From Microbacterium sufflavum (lineage in GTDB: Bacteria; Actinomycetota; Actinomycetes; Actinomycetales; Microbacteriaceae), in NCBI RefSeq assembly GCF_023091155.1, contig NZ_JAHWXK010000004.1:1-46479 (forward strand): a DNA stretch of 46,479 nt. Direction: 5' to 3'. The notes under the pieces are model-generated. The model was not told the origin of the DNA, did not search any database, and saw only the letters and a list, made by a program, of their open reading frames with translations. Position 1 is the stretch's first letter; the number at the start of each line of letters is the position of its first letter. This document shows positions 14,287 through 22,389 of this stretch, piece after piece. The position numbers were made by a program, and so were the translations under genes.

Positions 14287-15075
14287 ATGACCGTTTACAC
14301 CGTCGCCCTCAGCAAGGGCGGCTCGAGCAAGACCACCACCGCGGCCGAGCTCGTCGCAGCTCTTGCAGCATCCGGCCGCCGGGTGCTGGCGATCGACCTC
14401 GATCAGCAGGGCAACCTCACGACTCGGCTGGGCGTGACGGACGACACCGAGGTCGCGGCCGTCGCGGCCGACGTCCTCACCGGTGACGCCTCAGCGATTG
14501 AGGCAGCCGTGCCGGCACCGTCCGTGCCCGGCGCCGGCGTTCTCGCCGGCACTCACGATCTCGCCACCCTCGACACACGACCCGAAGTGATCACCTCGCT
14601 GCGCGACCACCTGCCCGAGGTCGCGGGGGAGTGGGACGACGTCGTGATCGACACACCGCCGGCTCTGGGCTTGGTCACCCTCGCCGCCCTCGCGGCCGCC
14701 GACGTCGTGGTCGGCCCGGTCGAGTGCGCGACCGAGGCATACGACCAGCTGCGGCGCCTCGACGAGGTGATCGCGCAGCGCATCGCCCCGCGCATGCACC
14801 CGGGGCAGCGCCTGCACTGGATCGTGCCCACGAAGTACAAGCACGGGCGACTGATCGATCGCGAAGTCGTGGAGCTGCTCAACGAGCAGTACCCCGGCCG
14901 CGTCACCAGCCCCATCCGTGAGGCCGTGGCAGCGAAAGATGCGTACACCGACGGCAAGCCTGTGAGCGTCTATGCGCCCCGGCATCCGGTCGCCGAGGAC
15001 TACGCCGACGCGCTCGCGCCGATCATCGGGCAGCCGGCGCCGACGCGCAAGACGCCGGCGCCCGTACCAGCCTGA
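14287..15075 (+). CDS. parA: ParA-type plasmid partition ATPase
   Basis: A 262-residue protein. ATG at 14287 is preferred over the adjacent ATG at 14284 because AGGAG is then seven bases upstream. The deviant Walker A is SKGGSSKTTTAAELV (residues 9-23), Walker A' is VLAIDLDQQGNLT, and Walker B is DDVVIDTPPALG. The size and lack of an N-terminal DNA-binding domain match type Ib ParA proteins of small partition loci. The gene is followed after 41 bases by a ParB-like gene with a leader related to the promoter cassettes. Together they should ensure segregation of the plasmid at division. Confidence 0.9.
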   Translation: MTVYTVALSKGGSSKTTTAAELVAALAASGRRVLAIDLDQQGNLTTRLGVTDDTEVAAVAADVLTGDASAIEAAVPAPSVPGAGVLAGTHDLATLDTRPEVITSLRDHLPEVAGEWDDVVIDTPPALGLVTLAALAAADVVVGPVECATEAYDQLRRLDEVIAQRIAPRMHPGQRLHWIVPTKYKHGRLIDREVVELLNEQYPGRVTSPIREAVAAKDAYTDGKPVSVYAPRHPVAEDYADALAPIIGQPAPTRKTPAPVPA

Positions 15076-15082
15076 CCAGCAG

Positions 15083-15116
15083 CACACGGCAGACCAACCA
15101 GACTAAGGAGCACATC
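15083..15116 (+). promoter_or_regulatory. Partial leader cassette before the ParB-like gene
   Basis: ACACGGCAGACCAACCAGACTAAGGAGCACATC matches the leader half of the promoter cassettes, including the Shine-Dalgarno, without the CTAGAC/TTGACC half. The leader therefore seems to be conserved on its own, perhaps for translation control. The run is cited here split as ACACGGCAGACC and GACTAAGGAGCACA. Confidence 0.55.
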
Positions 15117-15728
15117 ATGGCCCGCAAGAGCCTCCGCGACCGGAACACGGCCGCGATCGCCAACGAGGTGACGCCGAGTACCGACGAGCCGCGCCAGGAC
15201 ATCGAGGTTCGGCAGGAACACTTCGAGGCCGCCGAGCGCCTGGAGCAGGAGGAGGCCGCCGAGGCCCCCGCGCGCAAGGCCGAGCGGCAGAGCAAGGCGC
15301 GCGTCAAGTCCGGCGCCGAGGACACAGCACGTCTCGGTATCTACCTGACGCCGGTCGAGTTCGACGACGCCCGGGCGTCGTACCTGGCCGACTGGGCCAA
15401 TGGGGGAGACGCGGACACTTTCGCGCGGTGGATCGCCGGCGCCCTGGACCGTCACGCAGCGCGCACCCCGAAGCAGCGCGCGGCGCGCGACCGCCTGCGC
15501 GGCCGCTCCGACGCGCGCACCGGCTCCACCAGGTCGTTCAGCATCCCGACGAGCACGATGCAGCGCATGCGGGCTGCGATCACCGCAGACCAGCAGGCCG
15601 GCCGGTGGCCCTCCGACAGCGCATGGTGCGCCGAGGCGATCGCCCTTGCGGTCGACGACGCCCGCAAGGCGAATGGCGGCACTCTGCCGACGCCTCCCGT
15701 GCGTCTCCCGAATCGCCTGGTGCGCTGA
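15117..15728 (+). CDS. ParB-like centromere-binding partition protein
   Basis: A 203-residue protein directly after parA. The first 65 residues are highly charged and probably disordered or coiled. Two related segments follow: RLGIYLTPVEFDDARASYLA (near residue 75) and RSFSIPTSTMQRMRAAITAD (near 142). Each is a beta strand followed by two helices, the pattern of ribbon-helix-helix DNA-binding domains. Tandem ribbon-helix-helix units would let one chain contact a repeated centromere. Non-canonical ParB proteins of this kind are common beside type Ib ParA. The parS site is not obvious; the CTAGAC-rich cassettes are candidates. Confidence 0.7.
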   Translation: MARKSLRDRNTAAIANEVTPSTDEPRQDIEVRQEHFEAAERLEQEEAAEAPARKAERQSKARVKSGAEDTARLGIYLTPVEFDDARASYLADWANGGDADTFARWIAGALDRHAARTPKQRAARDRLRGRSDARTGSTRSFSIPTSTMQRMRAAITADQQAGRWPSDSAWCAEAIALAVDDARKANGGTLPTPPVRLPNRLVR

Positions 15729-15742
15729 CAGCGCAGGACGCC

Positions 15743-16249
15743 ATGACCGCGCGCAGCTGCACACTGACGCTCGCGGCCGCAGCTGTCGCGCTCGCGCTCA
15801 CCAGCTGCACACCCGCGGAGATCTCGACCACGCCCGCAGCCACGACGACGGCCACGGTCGTCGCCGTCGTCGACGGCGACACGATCGACGTTCAGACATC
15901 GACGGGGGAGGAGCGCGTGCGTCTGATCGGGATTGACACCCCCGAGATCTCTCGCGACGGCGGCGCCGACGACTGCTACGCGCAGGAAGCTCGCACGTAC
16001 CTCGACCAGCTCGTACATGGTCACGACGTCGAGCTAGTCAGCGATCCCACCCAGGCCGACACCGACCAATACGGTCGGCTGCTGCGCCACGTGCTCATCG
16101 AGGGGCAGAGCGCAGCGCAGCTCGCGATCGAGGCAGGCGCCGGCACCGAGTACACCTACGACACCCCGTACGACCGACGCAGCGACTACCTCGCTGCGCA
16201 GGACCGCGCACAGGACGCCAGCGCCGGCCTGTGGTCCGCGTGTCCGTAG
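15743..16249 (+). CDS. Thermonuclease-like lipoprotein (SNase family)
   Basis: A 168-residue protein with a signal peptide and lipobox LALTSC (Cys at about residue 22), so it should be anchored outside the membrane. The staphylococcal-nuclease fold is clear: VVDGDTIDV, then VRLIGIDTPE with the first catalytic Arg and a Glu, and QYGRLLRHV with the second Arg. SNase-type nucleases degrade DNA and RNA. Similar secreted nucleases occur on many actinobacterial plasmids. Possible roles are nutrient use, DNA uptake control or trimming of extracellular DNA around mating cells. It follows the ParB-like gene by 14 bases and may be co-transcribed. Confidence 0.88.
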   Translation: MTARSCTLTLAAAAVALALTSCTPAEISTTPAATTTATVVAVVDGDTIDVQTSTGEERVRLIGIDTPEISRDGGADDCYAQEARTYLDQLVHGHDVELVSDPTQADTDQYGRLLRHVLIEGQSAAQLAIEAGAGTEYTYDTPYDRRSDYLAAQDRAQDASAGLWSACP

Positions 16250-16265
16250 CAACGAGGAGTGGGCC

Positions 16266-16763
16266 ATGCCCGAGGACAGAGCCGCCGACGTGGAGCGTCT
16301 GTGGAAGCACGTCGTGAAAGGCCCGGACCCCGACGACTGCTGGATCTGGACTGGTTCCGTTGGGGACGACGGATACGGGCGATTCTGGACGGCCGGCGAT
16401 GGCATCCAACAACGCACCATGCGCCCTCAGAGGTTCCTCTATCGCCACCTCACTGGGATTGACCTCCCCCCGTCGACGATGCTGCTGCACCGCTGCGACG
16501 TCGCCCTCTGCGTGCACGTCGACGTCGACCCGGCCGTGTCGCATCTGCGGATCGGGGGAGCTGCTGAGAACCAGCGCGACGCCGCGCGCGCGGGACGTCA
16601 GCGCAACCGGTTCACGATCGAGAAGTACGCAAGTCTTCCGCGCGCCGACCGCGTGGCACGGTCACGCCGGCTGCGCGACACCGTGCGGGATCACGGGTGG
16701 GACCCGCAGCTGATTGCGCGCGCTCTCAGCGACGCCGGCACCGAGCACCCGACGCTCTGGTAA
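16266..16763 (+). CDS. HNH-type endonuclease-like protein
   Basis: A 165-residue protein starting with ATG at 16266, 16 bases after the nuclease stop; GAGGAG lies close upstream. It begins with CWIWTGSVGDDGYGRF, then MLLHRCDVALCVHVD, then HLRIGGAAENQRDA, which is the order of elements in HNH_3-type phage and homing endonucleases (CW.W.G, HxCDN.xCVxPxHL, GT..EN). The asparagine-histidine part is altered here, so catalysis is not assured. The C-terminal 50 residues contain a helix-turn-helix-like segment (SLPRADRVARSRRLRDTV). A free-standing homing-type nuclease on the plasmid is the simplest reading. Confidence 0.7.
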   Translation: MPEDRAADVERLWKHVVKGPDPDDCWIWTGSVGDDGYGRFWTAGDGIQQRTMRPQRFLYRHLTGIDLPPSTMLLHRCDVALCVHVDVDPAVSHLRIGGAAENQRDAARAGRQRNRFTIEKYASLPRADRVARSRRLRDTVRDHGWDPQLIARALSDAGTEHPTLW

Positions 16764-16771
16764 CGACGCGC

Positions 16772-17071
16772 TCAGCGAACCTCCGCGTAGGGCTCGCCCA
16801 TGACATGCACCCTCAGCTCAGGAGTGGTGACGGCGGCACCAAAGGAGCTGCGGCTGACGCCGATAACGCGCCCGGGCTTACCGGTCGCTTCGGACGCTGC
16901 GCGGTTGATTGAATCCACCGCATCCGCGAGAGGCACGGCCGCATCCTCGGCGGTCAGTGTCGGCCAGATGTCGCTCAGTCGCTCCGCGGTCGGTGCGTCT
17001 CGTTTCAGAGAGAGGTGCGCGAGTACTTCCATCTGCTCTTCGGTGACATTGAGTCGCTGCCAGTCGCTCAT
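16772..17071 (-). CDS. Unknown protein (99 aa)
   Basis: ATG at 17071 has GGGGGGA seven bases upstream. The sequence is mixed: WQRLNVTEEQMEVLAHLSLK could be a helix pair, the centre contains acidic LTAEDAAVPLADAVDS, and the end is beta-rich (PELRVHVMGEPYAEV). No membrane segment or catalytic motif is seen. It follows the 83-residue gene by 30 bases on the same strand and is convergent with the HNH gene. No family recognised. Confidence 0.6.
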   Translation of the reverse strand: MSDWQRLNVTEEQMEVLAHLSLKRDAPTAERLSDIWPTLTAEDAAVPLADAVDSINRAASEATGKPGRVIGVSRSSFGAAVTTPELRVHVMGEPYAEVR

Positions 17072-17101
17072 AAGCTCATCCCCCCGGATTCCTAACGCCT
17101 G

Positions 17102-17353
17102 CTACTCCGCGCTCTGCGTGCGCGGCTTGCGGGAACGGGTGGGGCGAGCGTTGGCGAGGCCGAGGCGCTTTAGCTCGGTCTCGGTCCAGCCCGCGGTCAT
17201 CGCGTCGCGGCGCGCGGCGGCGACGTTCTTCTGTGCGGCGTCGAGCGCGGCGGCGGCTTCCTCGGCCGCGCTGATCGCGTGGGCGAGTGCTTCACCCTTC
17301 TCGATCTTCTCGGCTACCTGAGCTTCTACGACTTCACGAATGTTGAGCGCCAT
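17102..17353 (-). CDS. Small helical protein, divergent from the oriT region (83 aa)
   Basis: ATG at 17353 has TATGCT six bases upstream and no Shine-Dalgarno, so it appears leaderless. Residues 5-55 are a continuous Ala/Glu/Lys-rich helix, and the C-terminus is basic (RPTRSRKPRTQSAE). TETELKRLGL could be the second half of a small DNA-binding motif. Its place beside the putative oriT, reading away from the relaxase, is where conjugative plasmids often encode a relaxosome accessory protein. That role is inferred from position alone. Confidence 0.6.
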   Translation of the reverse strand: MALNIREVVEAQVAEKIEKGEALAHAISAAEEAAAALDAAQKNVAAARRDAMTAGWTETELKRLGLANARPTRSRKPRTQSAE

Positions 17354-17479
17354 GCGCACAGCATAACCCGCGGTCGGCTCGGGAGGGGAGTGGGGAGGAG
17401 GCGCGGTCACGCATCGGGGTGCGTACAACTGGGAATGCCGCGTACGAACGGCGCGGCTTGTGGACTGCATCTCGCCTTC

Positions 17480-17624
17480 TCGAATCTCACTCAGCCTCTC
17501 TGAGAGACAGCGAGATTCGAACTATGCACAGTCTCAGAGTCCATCCGTTCCAGAGTGCATCTACGTGCATCCGATTTCTTCTCTCTTTCTCTCTCAGAGG
17601 GACCGATGAAATCGGATGCACGTA
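17480..17624 (+). other. oriT: Candidate origin of transfer (oriT)
   Basis: A region of lower GC content directly upstream of the relaxase gene with nested inverted repeats: TCGAATCTC (17480-17488) with GAGATTCGA (17512-17520), and a perfect 17-bp pair at 17562-17578 and 17608-17624 (arms TACGTGCATCCGATTTC) around a 29-base pyrimidine-rich loop. GTGCAT also occurs as a direct repeat at 17555 and 17565. MOBF relaxases bind an inverted repeat beside nic, and oriT usually adjoins the relaxase gene. The nic position cannot be read by eye. Confidence 0.7.
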
Positions 17625-17646
17625 TGCTACGGGCTTCGCCCATAGG

Positions 17647-17652
17647 TATGAT
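17647..17652 (+). promoter_or_regulatory. Relaxase promoter -10 (TATGAT), leaderless start
   Basis: TATGAT lies six bases before the ATG at 17659, and no ribosome binding site is present. The right arm of the oriT inverted repeat ends 22 bases upstream, so relaxase bound to oriT would block its own promoter. Confidence 0.6.
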
Positions 17653-17658
17653 CAGTAC

Positions 17659-20547
17659 ATGCGCGGGGGAGTGGTGTTCTATCGAGGAGCTGGTGCTGCT
17701 GCGCGCGCCTACCTCGAATCTGACCACTCACACGCCGATGAGTATTACCTCGAGAACGGGGATGCCGTCGCGCAGTGGACGGCCCTCGACAGCGCTGGAG
17801 CCGTTCGCTCGGAGGTGCAACTCGACGGCGAGACGTACCAGGCATGGGTCGACTGGCGTGACCCGGTTACGGGGGAGCAGCGAGGCGTTCCGCGCGACGA
17901 GGTACGCGTGTCGACGAACGGTGAGGTCGTCACCCGCCCGGCGTCACCGCGCTTCGCGGAGATGACGGTCAACTGTGACAAGTCGCTGTCGGTAGCGGCC
18001 GCTCTCGTGCCCGAGGTGTCGGCCGCGCTCAACGCCGCCCAGGCGGACGCTGCCGCCGCGATGGGCGCCTACCTTGCGCAGAACTCCGTGACCCGTGTTG
18101 GCCCGCGCGGAGCGCAGGAGTTCGTGCCCGTCGAGCGATTCGAGCAGGTGTCCGTGGTTCACCGCACTTCGCGCGCCGGTGACCCGCACCGCCACATTCA
18201 CGTGCAGTGGAACACCCGCGTGTTCGCGGACGGGAAGTGGAGAGGGCTGCACACGGGAGCAACCTTGAAGCAACAGGGAGCGCTTCGCGGTGTGGCGGAG
18301 GCTGTCATCCACTCACACCCTGAACTGCGTGCCGCGCTGCGCACCGCTGGCCTCACGTTCGACGCATCAACAGGCAAGGTCGTCGAGCTTGCCAAGCACG
18401 CCGAACTCATGTCGAAGCGTGCCCTGCAGGTGCAGCAGAACGTGACGAAGCTGGAGCGCGAGTGGCGCGAGCTGCACCCGGGGGAGCAGCCGTCACAGGC
18501 GCTCGTGCGCGAGTGGGATCAGCAGGCATGGGCGATCGACCGGCCACACAAGACTCACGACACGGGCCGCGCAGAAGACCGTTGGATGGGTGAGTTGCAC
18601 GACGCCGGACTGAGAACGTCGGGTTTCTCCGGGGGCAGGGGAGAGGGACACCTGTCGCTCGTCGACGTCGACCGCGCTGACATCGCACAGGTCGCGATCG
18701 CGCAGCTCGAGGAATCGAAGTCTGCCTGGTCTGTCGCTGACCTCGAAGGGGAGATCGGCGTCGTCCTCGGGCAGTCCGGTGTGATCGCTTCCCGTGAAGA
18801 GGTCGAGGCGTGGGTGACCGAGACCGCGGACGCCGCGGCGAGCACCCTTCTGCGTCTGGACATCGACTACCAGGGTGACGTGCCGAGCTGGGTCCGCTGG
18901 ATCACATCGGAGCGCGTCGTCGCCGTCGAAGACGACCTACGACAGGCGTTCATCACACGCGGGCTGGACTCGGCACTGGTGATGAATGAACCCGTACTCG
19001 GAAGCCTCACTCAGGCGCAGTCGGACGCTGCGCGTGCTCTCGGCAGCGCCGCGCCCCTTGTCGTCGTCGAGGGAGCAGCGGGCGCCGGCAAGACCACCAT
19101 GTTGAAGACGGCCGCGGAGTTGGCCGAGAGTCAGGGACGCCGGTTCGTCGTCGTCGCCCCGACGCTGCGGGCGGCACAGGAGGCCGGCGCCGCGCTCGGT
19201 ACGGCTGCATCGTCGGCACACAAGCTCGCGCATGAACACGGGTTCCGCCGTGACGCCTACGGACGATGGACGCGGCTGTCGGTAGGGGAGCTGGACCCGT
19301 CGACCTGGCTCGAGTATCGCGGGCCGGCTGACGGCTTCCGCGTCGACGCGAACACCCGCATCATCGTCGACGAGGCCGGCATGATCGATCAGGACATCGC
19401 GCACGCGCTCGTCCAGATTGCGAACGAGAACGGCGCAGCTCTCGCGCTCGTCGGTGACCGCGCGCAACTGCCGGCAGTCGGCCGAGGCGGCGTGCTCGAC
19501 ATGGCCGTCGACGCCCACCCGACGCCGCTGGATCTCATCGACCTTCACCGGTTCGTCACGCCCGAGGGTGGCCTCGACACCGAGTACGCCAGCCTCACCC
19601 TGCAGATGCGATCCAGGGAAGCGCCGGCTGAGCTGTTCGACCAGCTTTATGACCGCGGGAACCTCGTCATTCACGAGACCATGGATGAGGCCCGGGCGGC
19701 AATCACCGACGACGCGATCGCCAGGGCACGTGCCGGCTCATCGGTCGCGATCGCCACGGCGACGAACGAGGAGGCCGCTGCTCTCAACGCTCTCATTCAG
19801 CAGGCGCACGCGCAGGCCGGTCACACCACCGCGGCGCGCGTGGATATCTCCGGAAGTGACCTGCTGACGATCCGTAACGGCGATCGGCTCATGACGCGCA
19901 AGAACGATCGTGAGCTCGGAGTCGCCAACCGCGACGTGTGGGCCGTGCAGCGTGTCCACCGCAGCGGCGAGGCCACCGTGAGCGATGGGAAGCGGGTCGT
20001 CACGCTGCCGGCGTCGTACGTGAAGGAGCACACGCACCTGGCGTACGCCTCCACCGAGTTCGGCGTGCAGGGCGCCACCGTGCAGGCCGGACACGGCATC
20101 ATCACCGACTCGTCGAGCGCATCGGCCGTGTATGTGTCTGCCACCCGCGGCCGTGAGTCCAACACCCTTCACGTCGTCGCGGAAACTCGACTGCAGGCAC
20201 GGGAGCTGTTCGTCGACGCGATGACGCGCGAGGCCGGCGATCGCGGCGTCGAGGCAAAGCGCGCCGGTGCCGACCGAGACCTGCAGGGCATGGCAGGGAG
20301 CCGCACTCACACTGAGAGCCAGCGTGCGCAGGCCGCGTGGTGGGGTGTCGACGTCGACAAGCCCACCGCCCGGGCTGCCGCATCGGGCAGGACCTCGACG
20401 CGCGAGACCGAGACTGCCCGGAAGCGGCAGAGCACGCGAGCTGCAGAAGCGACGACGCGCACCGTCCGCGACACCGAAGCCACCCGGGTTGCCCGCGACG
20501 CGGCCAAGGCGCGTCAGAGGACACGCGATCGCGGGCTGGACCGGTAG
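17659..20547 (+). CDS. traA: MOBF conjugative relaxase-helicase (TraA/TrwC-like)
   Basis: A 962-residue protein. The relaxase domain (about residues 1-300) has tyrosines in SHADEYYLENG near residue 29, MTVNCDKSLSV (compare the usual DLTFSAPKSVS) and the metal-binding histidines in PHRHIHVQWN near 176-182. The helicase part has Walker A EGAAGAGKTTMLKTA near 472, IIVDEAGMID near 568, ALVGDRAQLPAV near 595, and a C-terminal motif with STEFGVQGATVQAG. It nicks oriT, stays bound to the 5' end and unwinds the plasmid. The last 70 residues are charged and contain WWGVDVD, RDTEAT and a final RGLDR; the zeta-toxin remnant at 36408 carries the same tail. It lies directly after the putative oriT. Confidence 0.93.
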   Translation: MRGGVVFYRGAGAAARAYLESDHSHADEYYLENGDAVAQWTALDSAGAVRSEVQLDGETYQAWVDWRDPVTGEQRGVPRDEVRVSTNGEVVTRPASPRFAEMTVNCDKSLSVAAALVPEVSAALNAAQADAAAAMGAYLAQNSVTRVGPRGAQEFVPVERFEQVSVVHRTSRAGDPHRHIHVQWNTRVFADGKWRGLHTGATLKQQGALRGVAEAVIHSHPELRAALRTAGLTFDASTGKVVELAKHAELMSKRALQVQQNVTKLEREWRELHPGEQPSQALVREWDQQAWAIDRPHKTHDTGRAEDRWMGELHDAGLRTSGFSGGRGEGHLSLVDVDRADIAQVAIAQLEESKSAWSVADLEGEIGVVLGQSGVIASREEVEAWVTETADAAASTLLRLDIDYQGDVPSWVRWITSERVVAVEDDLRQAFITRGLDSALVMNEPVLGSLTQAQSDAARALGSAAPLVVVEGAAGAGKTTMLKTAAELAESQGRRFVVVAPTLRAAQEAGAALGTAASSAHKLAHEHGFRRDAYGRWTRLSVGELDPSTWLEYRGPADGFRVDANTRIIVDEAGMIDQDIAHALVQIANENGAALALVGDRAQLPAVGRGGVLDMAVDAHPTPLDLIDLHRFVTPEGGLDTEYASLTLQMRSREAPAELFDQLYDRGNLVIHETMDEARAAITDDAIARARAGSSVAIATATNEEAAALNALIQQAHAQAGHTTAARVDISGSDLLTIRNGDRLMTRKNDRELGVANRDVWAVQRVHRSGEATVSDGKRVVTLPASYVKEHTHLAYASTEFGVQGATVQAGHGIITDSSSASAVYVSATRGRESNTLHVVAETRLQARELFVDAMTREAGDRGVEAKRAGADRDLQGMAGSRTHTESQRAQAAWWGVDVDKPTARAAASGRTSTRETETARKRQSTRAAEATTRTVRDTEATRVARDAAKARQRTRDRGLDR

Positions 20548-20596
20548 GGCCGGGCCCCGGAACGTCCGCTGCTGACGCCACGATGTAGCGGTGGGA

Positions 20597-20923
20597 ATGA
20601 ACAAGCGCTATCCGCATCTGCCGGCGCAGAGGGGTGAGCAGCGAGAGTTGCGTGAGGCGCGCAAGCGCGGCCCGTTGCGGACTCTCGACGCGCTACAGCT
20701 GCGGTTGCACGTGCAGCCCCTCACGATCGTTCCCGAGCAGACGCGCCTCTGGGGTCACGCCTGGCTCCAGTTCGGAGATACGAACGTGCGCTCCCTCGTT
20801 CAGGTGAAGCGCTGGACCGCGGATGCCGTGGGCGTCGAGGTGACGATCGACGACGAGACGCTGCGGTGCTGGATATGGCAGGGAGCGTGCCAGCGCATCT
20901 CTGCGCCGACCGACGTCTGGTGA
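20597..20923 (+). CDS. Unknown small protein after the relaxase (108 aa)
   Basis: It lies 49 bases after the relaxase stop on the same strand. The N-terminal 35 residues are strongly basic (RGEQRELREARKRGPLR). The rest reads as a small beta-rich domain with several tryptophans (LWGHAWLQFGDTNVRSLVQV, VKRWTADAVGVEVTIDDE, LRCWIWQGAC). No ribosome binding site is evident; GTG at 20591 is an alternative start. No family recognised. Co-transcription with traA is likely, and a hairpin follows. Confidence 0.65.
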   Translation: MNKRYPHLPAQRGEQRELREARKRGPLRTLDALQLRLHVQPLTIVPEQTRLWGHAWLQFGDTNVRSLVQVKRWTADAVGVEVTIDDETLRCWIWQGACQRISAPTDVW

Positions 20924-20952
20924 CTCTGCTCCGCGTGTGACTGAACCCACTC

Positions 20953-20994
20953 GGCGGGGAACCCGGCTGGTACGGCACCTGTGGGCTCCCCGCC
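20953..20994 (+). terminator. Terminator after the relaxase unit
   Basis: GGCGGGGA and TCCCCGCC form an 8-bp perfect stem 30 bases past the stop, followed by TCGTTT. It marks the end of the transfer-start block and the border with the accessory region. A second inverted repeat, GCCTAGA...TCTAGGC (21019-21057), lies just beyond. Confidence 0.65.
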
Positions 20995-21065
20995 TCGTTT
21001 GCGTTCAAACCAAACCAGGCCTAGAATTAAAAACCACCACAGTTTTATCTTCTAGGCGTCCTGGC

Positions 21066-21269
21066 TCAGTTCGAGTCGGGGCGCTTCTTCTTTGCGAAGA
21101 AGCGGTCCACGACGAGCCACCCGAGCGAGATCACTCGTGAGATGTCGCCGAGGAGAGAGAAGATGTTGATTACCCAGTCATCCATCTGGGAGGGCTCACC
21201 CCCTGTCGCCCCATGCGGGGGCGAGCGAAGGTGCCCGGGTGCCGGCGGGCTTCGTGTTCCTGTGCTCAT
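21066..21269 (-). CDS. Small single-TM protein (67 aa)
   Basis: ATG at 21269 has TATACT six bases upstream, so translation is probably leaderless. The N-terminal half is Pro/Gly-rich and polar; residues about 33-54 (VINIFSLLGDISRVISLGWL) are a membrane or amphipathic helix, followed by a basic end (DRFFAKKKRPDSN). This size and layout fit a small membrane toxin, holin-like or regulatory peptide, but there is no partner gene or antisense RNA that I can see. Its promoter is the strongest-looking in the window, with a built-in operator. Confidence 0.55.
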   Translation of the reverse strand: MSTGTRSPPAPGHLRSPPHGATGGEPSQMDDWVINIFSLLGDISRVISLGWLVVDRFFAKKKRPDSN

Positions 21270-21306
21270 CTCTCCAGTATACACGAGTGTGTGACACCGC
21301 ACGATC

Positions 21307-21336
21307 AGTATACGCTACGTTAGCGCGTATTGTCAA
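21307..21336 (-). promoter_or_regulatory. Strong sigma-70-type promoter with operator in the spacer
   Basis: On the minus strand TTGACA (21336-21331) and TATACT (21312-21307) are separated by 18 bases. The spacer contains the inverted repeat CGCTA-CGT-TAGCG (21313-21325). A second TATACT at 21281-21276 lies six bases before the start codon. A repressor bound in the spacer would block the upstream promoter. Confidence 0.75.
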
Positions 21337-21539
21337 GAAGAAAATTCGACGTGACACTCTGTGAATCCTGGCGGACTTTCGATGTGTACCCGCGCAGGTC
21401 GTTCCCACCGTCTGGTGACGTGGATCACCGGGAGGGCTCGACCTCCGCGACGGGGATCTCCGGCCGAGCGCGGACGAACCGCGCGACCTGGCGGAAGGAC
21501 TGGCCCGTCATCGCCACGCCCTCGCCAGGGGCTAGCGAT
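21337..21539. other. Intergenic stretch with a possible short gene relic
   Basis: No firm gene. On the minus strand 21511-21425 reads MTGQSFRQVARFVRARPEIP and a few more residues before a stop. It looks coding in style but is only 28 residues, so it is probably the relic of a gene lost when the accessory region was assembled. Confidence 0.3.
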
Positions 21540-22085
21540 CTACAAAGGAACGTCCGCGCCCCGCTGGCCTAGGAGGTCGACGGCGTTGGAGAACGCTGTC
21601 GGATTTCGGGACGGCCAACTACCGGGGAAGAGGACGTACATCGTCGCCGCTCCGATTGTTGAGCGGTTGAACGTCTCCGCGATGAGCCTTCGCACCCTGT
21701 CGCCGCGCGACAGCAGAAGTCCCGTCGTCGGCGTCAACGCCACCGTGATGCGCTCAGCAGCCATGAGGCCCACTTGCCACCCGTACTGACGCTGGTCGTG
21801 CGTACGGTCCGGGTCGAGCCGGGAAGGGCACACCAGCATGTCGCCAAGGAGCAGTGACGGCTCCTCGTAGCGAACGACGTTCCAAGTGAACTCATCCAGG
21901 ACGCGTCGGTACTCGGCCCACCGAGCCTTCACTTCCTCGTGAAGCTCGGGCATGAACTTCGCGTCCAGGTCCGCAGTGAACGTCGCGGCTTGCGCGAGAA
22001 ACGCCCGACGGGCCGCATCAATCCCTGGCACGTGCGCGTAGCTCTCAAACTCCGGCGCTGTGCCGTCGTAGACGTGCTTCATCAT
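21540..22085 (-). CDS. DUF4238-like protein, probably N-terminally truncated
   Basis: A 181-residue frame with ATGATG at 22085; an in-frame TAG lies nine codons upstream. SLLLGDMLVCPSRLDPDRT, followed by AAERITVALTPTTGLLLSRG, resembles the second half of DUF4238 proteins, where a conserved D-P region precedes a stretch describing accepted-fold strands. Those proteins are usually 250-350 residues, so the first third seems missing here. No Shine-Dalgarno is obvious. It stands alone on the minus strand between the small TM gene and the surface protein, and may be a decaying remnant. Family call by resemblance; function unknown. Confidence 0.45.
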   Translation of the reverse strand: MMKHVYDGTAPEFESYAHVPGIDAARRAFLAQAATFTADLDAKFMPELHEEVKARWAEYRRVLDEFTWNVVRYEEPSLLLGDMLVCPSRLDPDRTHDQRQYGWQVGLMAAERITVALTPTTGLLLSRGDRVRRLIAETFNRSTIGAATMYVLFPGSWPSRNPTAFSNAVDLLGQRGADVPL

Positions 22086-22199
22086 CCCGAGCAGTTTTTC
22101 CGCGGCTGCCGGCTAGCTATCGGTAGAGGTAGCGATGACTGATCGTTTTGGCATAACACGCGGCAGGGGAGCAGCTAGCGGATCTATCAAGTGGCAAGA

Positions 22200-22234
22200 C
22201 ACTGTGCCCCGTCTCACGGAGACGGGGCACAGTG
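22200..22234 (-). terminator. Perfect 16-bp terminator hairpin downstream of the surface protein
   Basis: CACTGTGCCCCGTCTC and GAGACGGGGCACAGTG form a perfect stem with a three-base loop. It lies 155 bases past the stop of the surface-protein gene on the minus strand and about 115 bases before the DUF4238-like start, separating the two. Confidence 0.85.
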
Positions 22235-22337
22235 TGATGAGCGCTAGTGAGGAGCTAGCTCTCCATACCGCCAGCCGTTGGGGAGGGACCGGCACGACGG
22301 TCGTTTTCGGTTAGGCGCATCTGCGGATGGACCGGTC

Positions 22338-22389
22338 TCTCCGTCGCCCCACCGCCTGTGAGTGGCAGGGCGACGGAGATGCGAGCGAT
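22338..22389 (-). terminator. Hairpin at the stop codon of the surface-protein gene
   Basis: TCTCCGTCGCCC (22338-22349) and GGGCGACGGAGA (22378-22389) are a perfect 12-bp inverted repeat around a 28-base loop, starting at the stop codon. It may act as a first terminator or protect the 3' end of the long mRNA. Confidence 0.6.
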
